Assembly (NCBI GenBank): GCA_944384855.1
Contig: CALWUY010000011.1
Location: forward strand, 1 to 64,000
Length of the DNA: 64,000 nt
Source: an uncultured Clostridia bacterium
GTDB lineage: Bacteria > Bacillota > Clostridia > Oscillospirales > Acutalibacteraceae
Direction of reading: 5' to 3'
Shown: positions 25,191 through 34,466 of the stretch, in pieces
Numbering within the stretch: position 1 is the stretch's first letter
Layout of the letters: every line of letters starts with the position of its first letter
Program-made: the position numbers and the translations under genes
Notes under the pieces: model-generated
The model's database searches: none
What the model saw: only the letters and a program-made list of their open reading frames with translations
What the model was told of the DNA's origin: nothing

Positions 25191-26063
25191 ATGTCAGCAA
25201 AAAAGCACAAATCAAAATTAAAAAGAAAGAATTCTATTGCCGGTGCTGCGTTTGTATCTCCGTGGATAGTAGGTTTTTTGGTTTTTACACTGTATCCGCT
25301 GATAAACGGAGTTGTAATGAGTCTGAATAATGTTACTATAAAGCCTGAGGGTATAATATATACGTGGGCCGGAGACGAATTTTACGATTATGCGCTGAAT
25401 GTAAGCACGACCTTTAAGCTTGATCTGGGTTCTACTGCTATGATGATAGGCTGCTCTACTCCGGTAGTGCTTGTTTTTTCTCTTATAATTGCTGTTTTGC
25501 TTAATCAGCATTTTCCCGGAAGATCTTTTTTTAGAACCGTGTTTTTTATGCCTGTAATAATAATGAGCGGACCTGTTATAAGCTCGCTGCTTACAGGTCA
25601 TACTGTTGATTTTACAGACGAAGGCTCTCAGATATATATTTTTCTTTCGGGACTTCCGTCGGTTTTCAGCAAACCCTGTCTTTTTGTGTTGGATAACCTT
25701 GTGCTTATCCTTTGGTTTTCCGGGGTGCAGATACTTATTTTTCTTGCCGGGCTTCAAAAGATATCTCCAAGCCTTTACGAGGCGGCTGATATCGACGGTG
25801 CGAGCTCATGGGAAAAATTCTGGAAAATCACATTGCCGCATATAGCGCCGTTGGCGCTGGTATGCGCTGTGTATACAGTAGTAGATATTTCAAATTATTC
25901 CGGAAATGCCGTAAATAACGATATAGCAGACAATCTTTTCAATACGTCGATGATGTACAGTCTCTCGGCGGCGATGTCCTGGATATATTTCGGTGTGGTG
26001 CTGCTTATTCTTTTAGCGGTATATCTTGTGTTTATGCTGTTGGGGAGGAAGGGAAAATCTTGA
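25191..26063 (+). CDS. Sugar ABC transporter permease (UgpA type), pair 2
   Basis: A protein of 290 residues with ATG 25191 behind GAAGGAG. The first membrane helix is AGAAFVSPWIVGFLVFTLYP, and the EAA loop is EAADIDGASSWEKFWKITLP. There is a long extracytoplasmic insertion before helix 2 (GIIYTWAGDEFYDYALNVST). It is coupled to the second MalG-type gene by a 4-base overlap (TTGA). Having two complete permease pairs in one locus suggests two transport substrates or sizes; which binding protein serves this pair is not evident. Confidence 0.9.
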   Translation: MSAKKHKSKLKRKNSIAGAAFVSPWIVGFLVFTLYPLINGVVMSLNNVTIKPEGIIYTWAGDEFYDYALNVSTTFKLDLGSTAMMIGCSTPVVLVFSLIIAVLLNQHFPGRSFFRTVFFMPVIIMSGPVISSLLTGHTVDFTDEGSQIYIFLSGLPSVFSKPCLFVLDNLVLILWFSGVQILIFLAGLQKISPSLYEAADIDGASSWEKFWKITLPHIAPLALVCAVYTVVDISNYSGNAVNNDIADNLFNTSMMYSLSAAMSWIYFGVVLLILLAVYLVFMLLGRKGKS

Positions 26064-26965
26064 AACGTAGCTTTAAGAACATACTTGAGCCCGCAAAGAG
26101 AAAACGCGTTATTTCTCTTGCAGCTGTTTATGCTGTATTGATCGGAGTGGGGTTTGTTTATCTGTATCCTATACTTTATATGCTGGTGAACAGCTTTTTC
26201 TCGAGGGAGGATCTTCTGGACCCTTCGGTTATATGGATTCCTACGGAAATTTCATTTGATAATTTTGCCGCTGCTTTCAATACGCTTGATTTTTTCAGGA
26301 GCTTTTTCAATTCTGTACTGCTGAGCGCAGTACCTGCGCTTTTGCAGACTGCGGTAACTGCTGTTGTGGGATTCGGTTTGGCGCGTTTTAAATTTCCGTT
26401 GAAGAGACTGCTTATAATTCTTATAATCAGCACCTTCCTTCTTCCTGCTCAGATAATGATGGTGCCGAGATATGTGCTGTTTGACAGCATGAATATAACC
26501 GAAACGATATGGGCTCAGTATCTGCCGGCAATGTTCGGTCAGGGGATAAAAAGCGCAATATTTATACTTGTGTTTTACCAGTATTTTTCAAGCTATCCTA
26601 AGGCTCTTGACGAGGCTGCCGGACTTGACGGCGCCGGAAAAATAAAAACATTTCTGTTGGTTGCGCTTCCTATGGCTACGGGAGCGATAGTTCTTTCGCT
26701 GCTGTTTTCCTTTGTATGGTATTGGAACGAAACCTATCAGAGCAATCTGCTTTTCGGGTCTGCAATACAAACGCTTCCACTGAAGCTGCAGAGCTTTACG
26801 GCGCAGTATGAAGCGATATACGGCGGGAATGCAGATTCTACTATAAACGAATCTATTTCACTTGCAGGGACTCTGCTTTCGATCATACCGGTCATAATTC
26901 TTTATATCTGCCTTCAGAAACAGTTTGTTGAGAGTATAGAGCGTTCGGGGATAACCGGTGAATAG
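26060..26965 (+). CDS. Carbohydrate ABC transporter permease (MalG type), pair 2
   Basis: A protein of 301 residues with a TTG start at 26060 that overlaps the previous stop by four bases; GGAAGGG lies seven bases upstream. The membrane helix AVYAVLIGVGFVYLYPILYM and the segment PTEISFDNFAAAFNTLDFF are typical, and the EAA loop is EAAGLDGAGKIKTFLLVALP. It ends 35 bases before the large dockerin-bearing GH31 gene. Confidence 0.9.
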   Translation: MKRSFKNILEPAKRKRVISLAAVYAVLIGVGFVYLYPILYMLVNSFFSREDLLDPSVIWIPTEISFDNFAAAFNTLDFFRSFFNSVLLSAVPALLQTAVTAVVGFGLARFKFPLKRLLIILIISTFLLPAQIMMVPRYVLFDSMNITETIWAQYLPAMFGQGIKSAIFILVFYQYFSSYPKALDEAAGLDGAGKIKTFLLVALPMATGAIVLSLLFSFVWYWNETYQSNLLFGSAIQTLPLKLQSFTAQYEAIYGGNADSTINESISLAGTLLSIIPVIILYICLQKQFVESIERSGITGE

Positions 26966-27000
26966 ACCGTCTTACATATATTATAATGAAAGGGAAATAT

Positions 27001-30000
27001 ATGAAAAAGAGATTATTACTTTTGATATTATGCGCAGTATTGGCTTTCAATTCATCATTTACTGCATGGGCCGCCGCTGTGCCGAGCGATTACGATCCGT
27101 TTGGCACAGCGGCTTTAGGACCGGACGCTCCTGATATATCGGCAGTCTACAAAAGGATAACGCGGCTTGATTCATATAAAATCGGAACGGAAGTTTTCGA
27201 GATGCAGGTGATTGTAAATAACAGAATCATGCCGCTTTATATATCTTTTCCAAGCTTGGGCGGGTTCAGGTTTTACAGTATGGAAACAGGCGGCTTTGAG
27301 CCGCAGTCTCTTTCAGAAATAGTGTACGGCTATACGGCGGACGGTTCTATAGCTATGACCGGAACTGACGGTACAACGGTTGTTTTCACGCCTGAAGCCG
27401 CAGCTTTTAATATAAAGATATATGATGCAAAGGGGCGGCATATTATTGATTTCGGTTCAGAGCATATCAAGTTTGGCTATAACGGAAGCCGGCTGTCTTC
27501 TGTATTCCTGCAGCTTCCGCTTAGAGCAGATGAGGTGATTTACGGAACCGGAGAGCGCTTTTCAGGTTTTGATCAGAACGGAAGACGCACTATAATGTGG
27601 AATGTGGATTGCGGTTATCATGGAGATTCAGAAAATGCTGAGCTTTGGCGGGGATATAAAAATATTCCCATTATACACAGCGGCAGAGGATATACGCTTT
27701 TTTATAATTCATATTACAGTGCGGAAGTAGATATAGGATATACGGATCCATCGCACTATTCTTTTGAATTTGCAGGGCCGGAGCTTGATTTTTATTTTTG
27801 GACAGGAGAACCGCTTGAAAATATCGAAAAATATACAGATCTGACAGGAAAATCAATATTGCCGCCCAAGTGGGCTTTCAGATATCTTGCGGGCGGCGGC
27901 AACGCTTATTGGTACGGAAACAACTGGGGAGAAAACAATGACCCGGATCAATATATTGCCCGCCTGCAGAGTGTCATAGATAAGTTCAAGAGCATAGGGA
28001 CTCCGGATATTGCGGCTATTTACTGCGAAGGATATATAGCCGATAATGATGCGGCTTATGAACTTCTTAATTCAAACGGAACAAAACTTCTCAGATGGAA
28101 TCCTCCGGATCTGAGTATCGAGAGTATAAGTGAGCTTCTTCCCGGTACTGCTGAAAAGGATTTCCCGATAGTAAAACAAATCGCGACCGATTATTACAGT
28201 GGCACCTTTATTGATTTCACCCATAAAAATGCCGCGCAGCTTATGCATAACAGTCTCGAAAGGTATACTGAGAAGGGGATGCGAGGCGGGATTCTTGACT
28301 TTGGCGAACTTATCCAGCCAAATACGGTTTTTTCAGACAATTCGACCGGTGAAACTATGCATAATAAATTTTCGGTATTGTATGCAAAAGGTTATAAGGA
28401 AGCTATGGATACGCTGACCGTAGGCGATTATTTGCTGATTTCCCGAGCTGCCGCCGCCGGTTCACAGAGCTATACGGCATGCTTTTCGGGAGATCAGGCG
28501 GCAACCTTTTATGGATTGAAGCAGCAGCTTTCGGCAGGACTCAGCCTTTCAGCAAGCGGCTTTTCGATTTGGGGCGGAGATTTGGCAGGCTATGAGGGTA
28601 CACCTACAACCGAAGTTTTTTGCCGGGGGACGCAGCTTTCGGCTTTCTATCCTCTTATGCGGGCGCACGGGACGCGCTCCAGAATGCCGTGGGATTACGG
28701 AGAAGATGGAATAAAGAATCATCAGATATATTATTGGCTCAGAGAAAATCTGCTTGATACGGTGTATAGCTCTGCGATAGATTCAAGCATTACAGGACTG
28801 CCTATGATGCGCGCATTTGCGATCGAGTTTCCGCAGCAACAGGAGCTTGCCGGTATAGACGACAGTTATATATTCTGCGAGGATTTTTTGGTTGCTCCGG
28901 TACTCGATGCAGGAGCTGTATCGCGTGAAGTCACTTTTCCTGAGGGCAGATGGTATAGCTTATGGGACGGCGGCAGCATAGACGGAGGCACGGTATGCAC
29001 TGTCTCGGCACCTATTACTCAAATACCGGTTTATATACGTTCGGGAGCCGCAGTTCCGCTTAGACTTTCGGAAAATTATCAGCTGGCAGCTCCTATTTCG
29101 GAAGGGAAAGCCATAAAGACTTTACTGGTAACGCCTGCCGAAGACAGCCATAGCAAGACCTTTTACGCGGACAGCGAGACTTGTATAAACTATACAAACC
29201 GCCGTATAGACGGCGGATACAGGATTACTGCGGAGTCAGGCAATGAAACTACCGCAGTAAAGGCCGTAGGAACCAATGCTCTGGCAGTTGTGGCGGACGG
29301 TGAGAAGCTTCAAAAGCTTTCTCGAATTCCTATGGAAAACGAAAAAGGATATTATGTGGCGGATGACTGTACGACCGTCATATCTCTTGCCGGATCAGAC
29401 TGGAAACAGATAGACATTATTACCGGTGATGAAACGAAGTACAGCGAAGAATGGGATTTCGCTTCTGCAAGCGAATTGTCTGATTTTGACGTATATCTTA
29501 ACGATACACGTATTACAGGCGGTTATGCCGAGCTTCAGCCGTCCGATGTTTGCTTTGCTTGGAAAGAAGGCGGTTATATAGAGGCTGAAGGAACCTTTTA
29601 TGATGACGCAGGAACAGGATATTACTGGGCCGGAATGAGCAATTCTTCAGTCAGTCTGTCGCCTAAAAACAAAGAGTTCAGAAATTTTGAAGCTGAAGTG
29701 GAATTTAAGATAAAAAAGGGCGGAGGCTCTACAGGTGCAGTTATGATCGGCTTTAGGGAAACCATACCCGGAGCACACAAACCGCAGGGATATGACAGCT
29801 GGAGCTTCGGACTTCAGGACAGCAGTGAAAAAATATATTCGGCCCTTGTTTCAGCTATAGCAGGGAATAAGATACGCGTACATAATGCAGGTAATGTTTC
29901 ACTTGATGAAGTAGTTACGGGAGCAGATTTTCTTACGGTTGAAGGCTATTATAAAATAAAGCTGAGGGTAGTGGAAAACAGCGGAAAGGTTACGGTTTAT

Positions 30001-31968
30001 TCGCCGGAAGGAAAAGAACTTTATTCGTCGGCTTTTGAAGTCTATGAAAATCTTGCAGAAAGCGGAGCGGTTTCTTTTTACGCAAACGGGCCGTGTGCCA
30101 TAAATTCTGTCAGGCTTATAAATCTGGACGAGAACGGCAGACCGCAGCCTTTTGAAGGCTATGAGGAATACATCCGGGAAAAATCCGATTTTTCAGTTTC
30201 CGAGTGGAAAAAGCCTTCAGGTTTTGATATTTACGAGCAAGACGGAGAGTATGTTTATAGATATGATGCAAATGCATATGACAGCTTCGCGCTTTCTGCT
30301 GTAAATACCGGGTACAGTCCTTTGGTTATAGGTGTCGGCGGATCGGGTGCAGCTATGCCCAGTATAGAAACAGGCGGTATTGTATGCCGTATTTCTGATA
30401 ACGAGCTTACGGTCAAAAAATATGAAGATTTGCATGAAAAAACTGATATTTATCAGATTTCTCAGGAATCAAAACACAGCGTATCGCTTTCTCTTGAAGA
30501 CGGAAAGCTGACCCTTTCGCTTAACGGAACGGTTTATATACTGGACACAAAATGCGGTGCGGCATATCCTTTTATCAAATCCAAAGCCGGCGCTGCAAAA
30601 GGTATAAATTTTCAGTTTGAAAATACCTTTGATGTAGAATTCGGCTATTCGGCAAATATAGCAATTCCTGCCGATATACGGGAGACAGGAAACGAATATT
30701 GGAATATTTCAGCCGAAGGTACTTTCACAAGACGCAGCGTTGCCGGCATAGAAGAAAATTCCGGCGATGAATGGTACGGCAGTGAAAATAATACCTCTGA
30801 TATGGCATTTATTTATTTTCCGGAGCAAGAACCGTCCGATTTGCTGCTTACCTTTAAAATCAAGGCGGGAATTAATCGTTCCGGAAGGATTTATGCGGGG
30901 ATAGGCGGAAGTGCCGGCAAGACATGGCGTGATTCCGGAGGCGGCGCAGTGTTTTTCATAACGGAAAACGGTAATTTGCAGGCGAGCGGTTTTATAGAAA
31001 GCAAAGACGCATGGACAGAAGGAAAAACGCTTGGAACTATAGCAGGTTATGACCCGGACAGAACCTATTCCGTTTCGCTTCGCCGTACAGGCGGAAATAT
31101 TACCGTATTTATTGACGGTGTTCAGACGGCGGAATTGCCGGATCGTGAATGGCTTTGCGGAAGTGTGTATTTTGCCTCAAATTCATTTGAAGCTTCGGTC
31201 TCTGATATAAAAATAAGCAGAACCGTTCCGTTTGGTGATGTCAATTATGATTTTATCATAGGACAGGACGATTTTGAAAGCATATGCTCAGCGCTGCTTA
31301 ACGGAGCAACAGCTGATATAATCGATATAGACCGCAACGGAAAAACCGATATATGTGATGCGGTTGTTGCGTACAATAAAGCAAACGGTTTTTCCGGAAG
31401 CTCGTTTTCAGACGAGACAGCATTGTCGCTTACAGCAGACAGCGGCTTTGAAACGGTTCGACTTACACTTTCGTCAAATACATGCTTAGGAGGAATTTTG
31501 GCTGAAATAGTAGCGGATACGGAGCTTTTGCTGTTTGATGCTTCCAAAGCAATACTTACGGCAAATGCTGAAGAAGCCTTTATATCGGAGCAGGGTACCC
31601 CTGCCAGAATTTGTCTCGTTGATGTGCAGACCGGTGAACTCGCAGAATTGCCGTTTAAAGTTAATACACGCGATTATGTGGTAACAGAGGTCGTAATTGT
31701 ACCGTTGTCGGCCGCAGGGAGTGACGGGAAATATGTAACTTGCGGAGAAGTAAGCTGCACGGTCGAGATAAACCGTCAGTATTTAGGCGATGTCAATGAT
31801 GATATGCAGGTAGATATAAGAGATCTTATCTGTCTGAAAAAGTATCTTATAGGAGAAGAAACCAATATAAATGAAACTAAGGCCGACTGCGATTTCAATG
31901 ATCGGATAGACGCTCCTGATATGGTGCTTATAAAAAGGCTTTTAATCGAAGATATCGATAAAATTTGA
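27001..31968 (+). CDS. Very large secreted GH31 with concanavalin-like modules and two dockerin-like segments
   Basis: A protein of 1655 residues. AAAGGG lies eight bases before ATG 27001, preferred over the ATG at 26986. A signal peptide (about 1-24) precedes a GH31 catalytic part to about residue 770 with family-pattern nucleophile Asp about 433 (GGILDFGEL) and acid/base Asp about 498 (FSGDQAAT). Three beta-sandwich modules follow (about 820-1040, 1060-1205, 1220-1405), the last clearly the same module seen tandemly in 8581-11274. Residues about 1411-1465 are a dockerin-like pair (GDVNYDFIIGQDDF, DIDRNGKTDICDA), about 1470-1590 a beta-sandwich of cohesin-like character, and about 1595-1655 a better type I dockerin (GDVNDDMQVDIRDLICLKKY; CDFNDRIDAPDM). 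Likely an alpha-xylosidase or alpha-glucosidase for a cell-surface complex. Confidence 0.85.
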   Translation: MKKRLLLLILCAVLAFNSSFTAWAAAVPSDYDPFGTAALGPDAPDISAVYKRITRLDSYKIGTEVFEMQVIVNNRIMPLYISFPSLGGFRFYSMETGGFEPQSLSEIVYGYTADGSIAMTGTDGTTVVFTPEAAAFNIKIYDAKGRHIIDFGSEHIKFGYNGSRLSSVFLQLPLRADEVIYGTGERFSGFDQNGRRTIMWNVDCGYHGDSENAELWRGYKNIPIIHSGRGYTLFYNSYYSAEVDIGYTDPSHYSFEFAGPELDFYFWTGEPLENIEKYTDLTGKSILPPKWAFRYLAGGGNAYWYGNNWGENNDPDQYIARLQSVIDKFKSIGTPDIAAIYCEGYIADNDAAYELLNSNGTKLLRWNPPDLSIESISELLPGTAEKDFPIVKQIATDYYSGTFIDFTHKNAAQLMHNSLERYTEKGMRGGILDFGELIQPNTVFSDNSTGETMHNKFSVLYAKGYKEAMDTLTVGDYLLISRAAAAGSQSYTACFSGDQAATFYGLKQQLSAGLSLSASGFSIWGGDLAGYEGTPTTEVFCRGTQLSAFYPLMRAHGTRSRMPWDYGEDGIKNHQIYYWLRENLLDTVYSSAIDSSITGLPMMRAFAIEFPQQQELAGIDDSYIFCEDFLVAPVLDAGAVSREVTFPEGRWYSLWDGGSIDGGTVCTVSAPITQIPVYIRSGAAVPLRLSENYQLAAPISEGKAIKTLLVTPAEDSHSKTFYADSETCINYTNRRIDGGYRITAESGNETTAVKAVGTNALAVVADGEKLQKLSRIPMENEKGYYVADDCTTVISLAGSDWKQIDIITGDETKYSEEWDFASASELSDFDVYLNDTRITGGYAELQPSDVCFAWKEGGYIEAEGTFYDDAGTGYYWAGMSNSSVSLSPKNKEFRNFEAEVEFKIKKGGGSTGAVMIGFRETIPGAHKPQGYDSWSFGLQDSSEKIYSALVSAIAGNKIRVHNAGNVSLDEVVTGADFLTVEGYYKIKLRVVENSGKVTVYSPEGKELYSSAFEVYENLAESGAVSFYANGPCAINSVRLINLDENGRPQPFEGYEEYIREKSDFSVSEWKKPSGFDIYEQDGEYVYRYDANAYDSFALSAVNTGYSPLVIGVGGSGAAMPSIETGGIVCRISDNELTVKKYEDLHEKTDIYQISQESKHSVSLSLEDGKLTLSLNGTVYILDTKCGAAYPFIKSKAGAAKGINFQFENTFDVEFGYSANIAIPADIRETGNEYWNISAEGTFTRRSVAGIEENSGDEWYGSENNTSDMAFIYFPEQEPSDLLLTFKIKAGINRSGRIYAGIGGSAGKTWRDSGGGAVFFITENGNLQASGFIESKDAWTEGKTLGTIAGYDPDRTYSVSLRRTGGNITVFIDGVQTAELPDREWLCGSVYFASNSFEASVSDIKISRTVPFGDVNYDFIIGQDDFESICSALLNGATADIIDIDRNGKTDICDAVVAYNKANGFSGSSFSDETALSLTADSGFETVRLTLSSNTCLGGILAEIVADTELLLFDASKAILTANAEEAFISEQGTPARICLVDVQTGELAELPFKVNTRDYVVTEVVIVPLSAAGSDGKYVTCGEVSCTVEINRQYLGDVNDDMQVDIRDLICLKKYLIGEETNINETKADCDFNDRIDAPDMVLIKRLLIEDIDKI

Positions 31969-32060
31969 TGGAACTGTTTCTTGTGCTTCTGTTCAAAGCG
32001 GCGTTTAACGGCAGAGATTTCGGTCTGTCAATAGCTTTTTAAGGAAAGGATATTTTTTAT

Positions 32061-34412
32061 ATGCATAGAACAAAGAAAGAATACAATACTCCGGAAAACG
32101 CAGCTTTCGGCATTTACAGTTTCGGACCCGTCCCAACAGAACCGGTTCCGGATCGTTTTGAAAAATTGGAAAGACTTGTCAAAACGGAAATTTATAAAGA
32201 ACGGATAGAGCTTTTCTTTGATTCCGGCAAGGAGATTTTAAAACTGGTTATAAATACACCGGCAGGGGGCGGCGTACACATTTTTTCCGAAAACGCGGGC
32301 TATTTCAAACCCAAAAAACTTTTCTGCCCGGATATTAAGAAAGAAGAAAATGCTGTCAGTTTTAAAACTGCCGACAATTCCGTTGTTTATATCTCTTTTG
32401 ATCCAGAAAAATGGCTGATAAGCATCGGCGGCGAAAACGGAGAACGATTGCTTGAATTTGGAAAAGATACGTTTATATTTGGGTATTGTACGGGTAATCT
32501 TGAAAAAATCAAAATGACTTTTCCTATAGCGGAGGAAATGCTTTTCGGCTGCGGAGAGAGGTTCAACGGAATTGATCAGACAGGAAACAGACACCAGTTT
32601 TGGAATTGCGATGCGGCATATCACGGCGACAGCAGGCATTATGAACTGTGGAAATCTTATAAAAACATCCCGCTCATACACAGTACTTCAGGCTATAGTC
32701 TTTTTTACAATTCATTTTATCCGGCAAACAGCGATCTCGGATATACTCAGGAAAATTTGTGGAGCTGGGATTTCTGGGGACCGACTCTTGATATTTATGT
32801 ATGGTCCGGAAATGTTCGCAAAACATTGATACAATATACCGAGCTTACCGGTAAACCGTTTCTGCCGCCTAAATGGGCGTTCCGTTATATGGCCGGCGGC
32901 GGAAACGGATTCTGGTATGGTTCGGAATGGGGGAAAGGAAATAATCCTGCGGCATATTTAAAAGTATTGCGCCGATTGCTTGACGGTTATGAGAATCTGG
33001 GAACTCCTAATATAGCCGCTGTTTACGGAGAGGGCTGGATTGCCGATAACCCTGAAGCGTATGACATGCTCAGAGAGTACGGCATAAGAATGCTGAACTG
33101 GAATCCTCCGGATTATCCGATAGAGATAATGAGGGAAAATCTGCCGGGTGTACCGGACAGAGAGCTTCCGCGTATTAAAAGAACCGACAATATTGCTGAG
33201 GATGCAGGGAATTATATAGATTTTCATAATCCAAATGCAAAGCAGATGCTTATAAACAGATACAGGCAGTATTTTGAAATGGGACTGCGGGGCGGGATGC
33301 TTGATTTTGCCGAAATGGTTCCGGATTATGCGCTTTACTGCAATGGTATGACGGGACGCGAAATGCATAACTTCAACCCGTATTGGTACGGCAAGCTTTA
33401 CGGAGAGGCGGCGAAGGAACTTGTCGGCGGTGATGATTATCTTTATTTCTGCCGCGGAGGCTGCGCAGGAAGCCAGCAGTGGTGCGCTAACTTTTCCGGT
33501 GATCAGGCAGCAAAATTTTACGGACTGCGCCAGCAGCTTTCAAGCGCACTTACTTTAGGTCTCTGCGGGTTTTCAGCATGGGGCGGAGATTTGGCAGGAT
33601 ATGAAGGTATGCCTTCAGAGGAAGTTTTTTGCCGCGGAATAGAGTTTTCAACATTTCAGCCGCTTATGCGGGCGCATGGTACCTGCACAAGGTGTCCTTG
33701 GGATTTCGGAAAAACCGCTGCTGAAGTTTATAAAAAATATTATTATCTCCGTGAAAATCTTGTCAGTAAGCTTTACAGCAATGCCGTAGCATCGAGCAAA
33801 ACCGGACTGCCAATGATGCAGGCTATGGCTTTGGCTTTTCCTGAGCAAAAAGAAATCACTGCGGTTGACAGTCAGTACCTTTTTTGCGACGATATGTTAG
33901 TGGCTCCGGTTTTTGAGCAAAATGCGGAATTTACTAAGGTGCATTTTCCTAAAGGTAGCTGGTATGATTTATGGACCGGTAAAAAGGCCACAGGTGGTAA
34001 AACGCAAAAAATACCCGTAACAATTTTGGATATACCTGTTTATCTGCGTTCAGGCACAGTAATGCCTGTTATATTGTCCGGAAATAATTTGCGGCTTGCC
34101 TTTCCGTTTAATGCCGATAGTTCGGCCGAGGCGCTTTTAATTACGCCGCCTGACAAAAAAAGAGCAGTTACAGTATATTTTGATAAAAACAAAAGTACCG
34201 AATACATAACAGAGCCTATAACGGAAAAACATTTTTCGGTAATGAATGGCGCGAAGCTGTTTCCGAAGATATTGCTGATTTATGCCGAGGTATGCGAAGT
34301 ACGTACTTTCGGAAAGGAGGAACGCTGTGAAATAATTAAAACCGCGGATAATATATCAGCAATTAAAATGGAAAAAAACAGCTGTATGAAGATAGAAATA
34401 GCATTTAAATAA
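32061..34412 (+). CDS. Cytoplasmic GH31 family glycosidase (alpha-xylosidase-like)
   Basis: A protein of 783 residues with no signal peptide, so it acts inside the cell; AAGGAAAGG precedes ATG 32061. The GH31 layout is as in the two secreted paralogues (FGCGERFNG, WNCDAAYHGD, YTLFYNSF-like SLFYNSFYPANS). The predicted nucleophile is Asp about 415 in GGMLDFAEMVPD, with Ala replacing the usual Gly of LDFGE, and the acid/base is Asp about 481 in FSGDQAAK. It has no added modules. Probably removes alpha-linked xylose or glucose from imported oligosaccharides, working with the GH3 encoded 54 bases downstream. Substrate preference cannot be settled by sight. Confidence 0.86.
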   Translation: MHRTKKEYNTPENAAFGIYSFGPVPTEPVPDRFEKLERLVKTEIYKERIELFFDSGKEILKLVINTPAGGGVHIFSENAGYFKPKKLFCPDIKKEENAVSFKTADNSVVYISFDPEKWLISIGGENGERLLEFGKDTFIFGYCTGNLEKIKMTFPIAEEMLFGCGERFNGIDQTGNRHQFWNCDAAYHGDSRHYELWKSYKNIPLIHSTSGYSLFYNSFYPANSDLGYTQENLWSWDFWGPTLDIYVWSGNVRKTLIQYTELTGKPFLPPKWAFRYMAGGGNGFWYGSEWGKGNNPAAYLKVLRRLLDGYENLGTPNIAAVYGEGWIADNPEAYDMLREYGIRMLNWNPPDYPIEIMRENLPGVPDRELPRIKRTDNIAEDAGNYIDFHNPNAKQMLINRYRQYFEMGLRGGMLDFAEMVPDYALYCNGMTGREMHNFNPYWYGKLYGEAAKELVGGDDYLYFCRGGCAGSQQWCANFSGDQAAKFYGLRQQLSSALTLGLCGFSAWGGDLAGYEGMPSEEVFCRGIEFSTFQPLMRAHGTCTRCPWDFGKTAAEVYKKYYYLRENLVSKLYSNAVASSKTGLPMMQAMALAFPEQKEITAVDSQYLFCDDMLVAPVFEQNAEFTKVHFPKGSWYDLWTGKKATGGKTQKIPVTILDIPVYLRSGTVMPVILSGNNLRLAFPFNADSSAEALLITPPDKKRAVTVYFDKNKSTEYITEPITEKHFSVMNGAKLFPKILLIYAEVCEVRTFGKEERCEIIKTADNISAIKMEKNSCMKIEIAFK

Positions 34413-34466
34413 AATGTGCTTAAACGAAAAACGGAAGCCGCTATTCGGCAAGCGAAGGAGAGTAAA

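Noticed and set aside
25218-25757. A 179-codon minus-strand frame inside the pair 2 permease gene
   Set aside because: It is very Lys/Arg/Tyr-rich, as expected from the antisense of a membrane protein gene, with no start signal.
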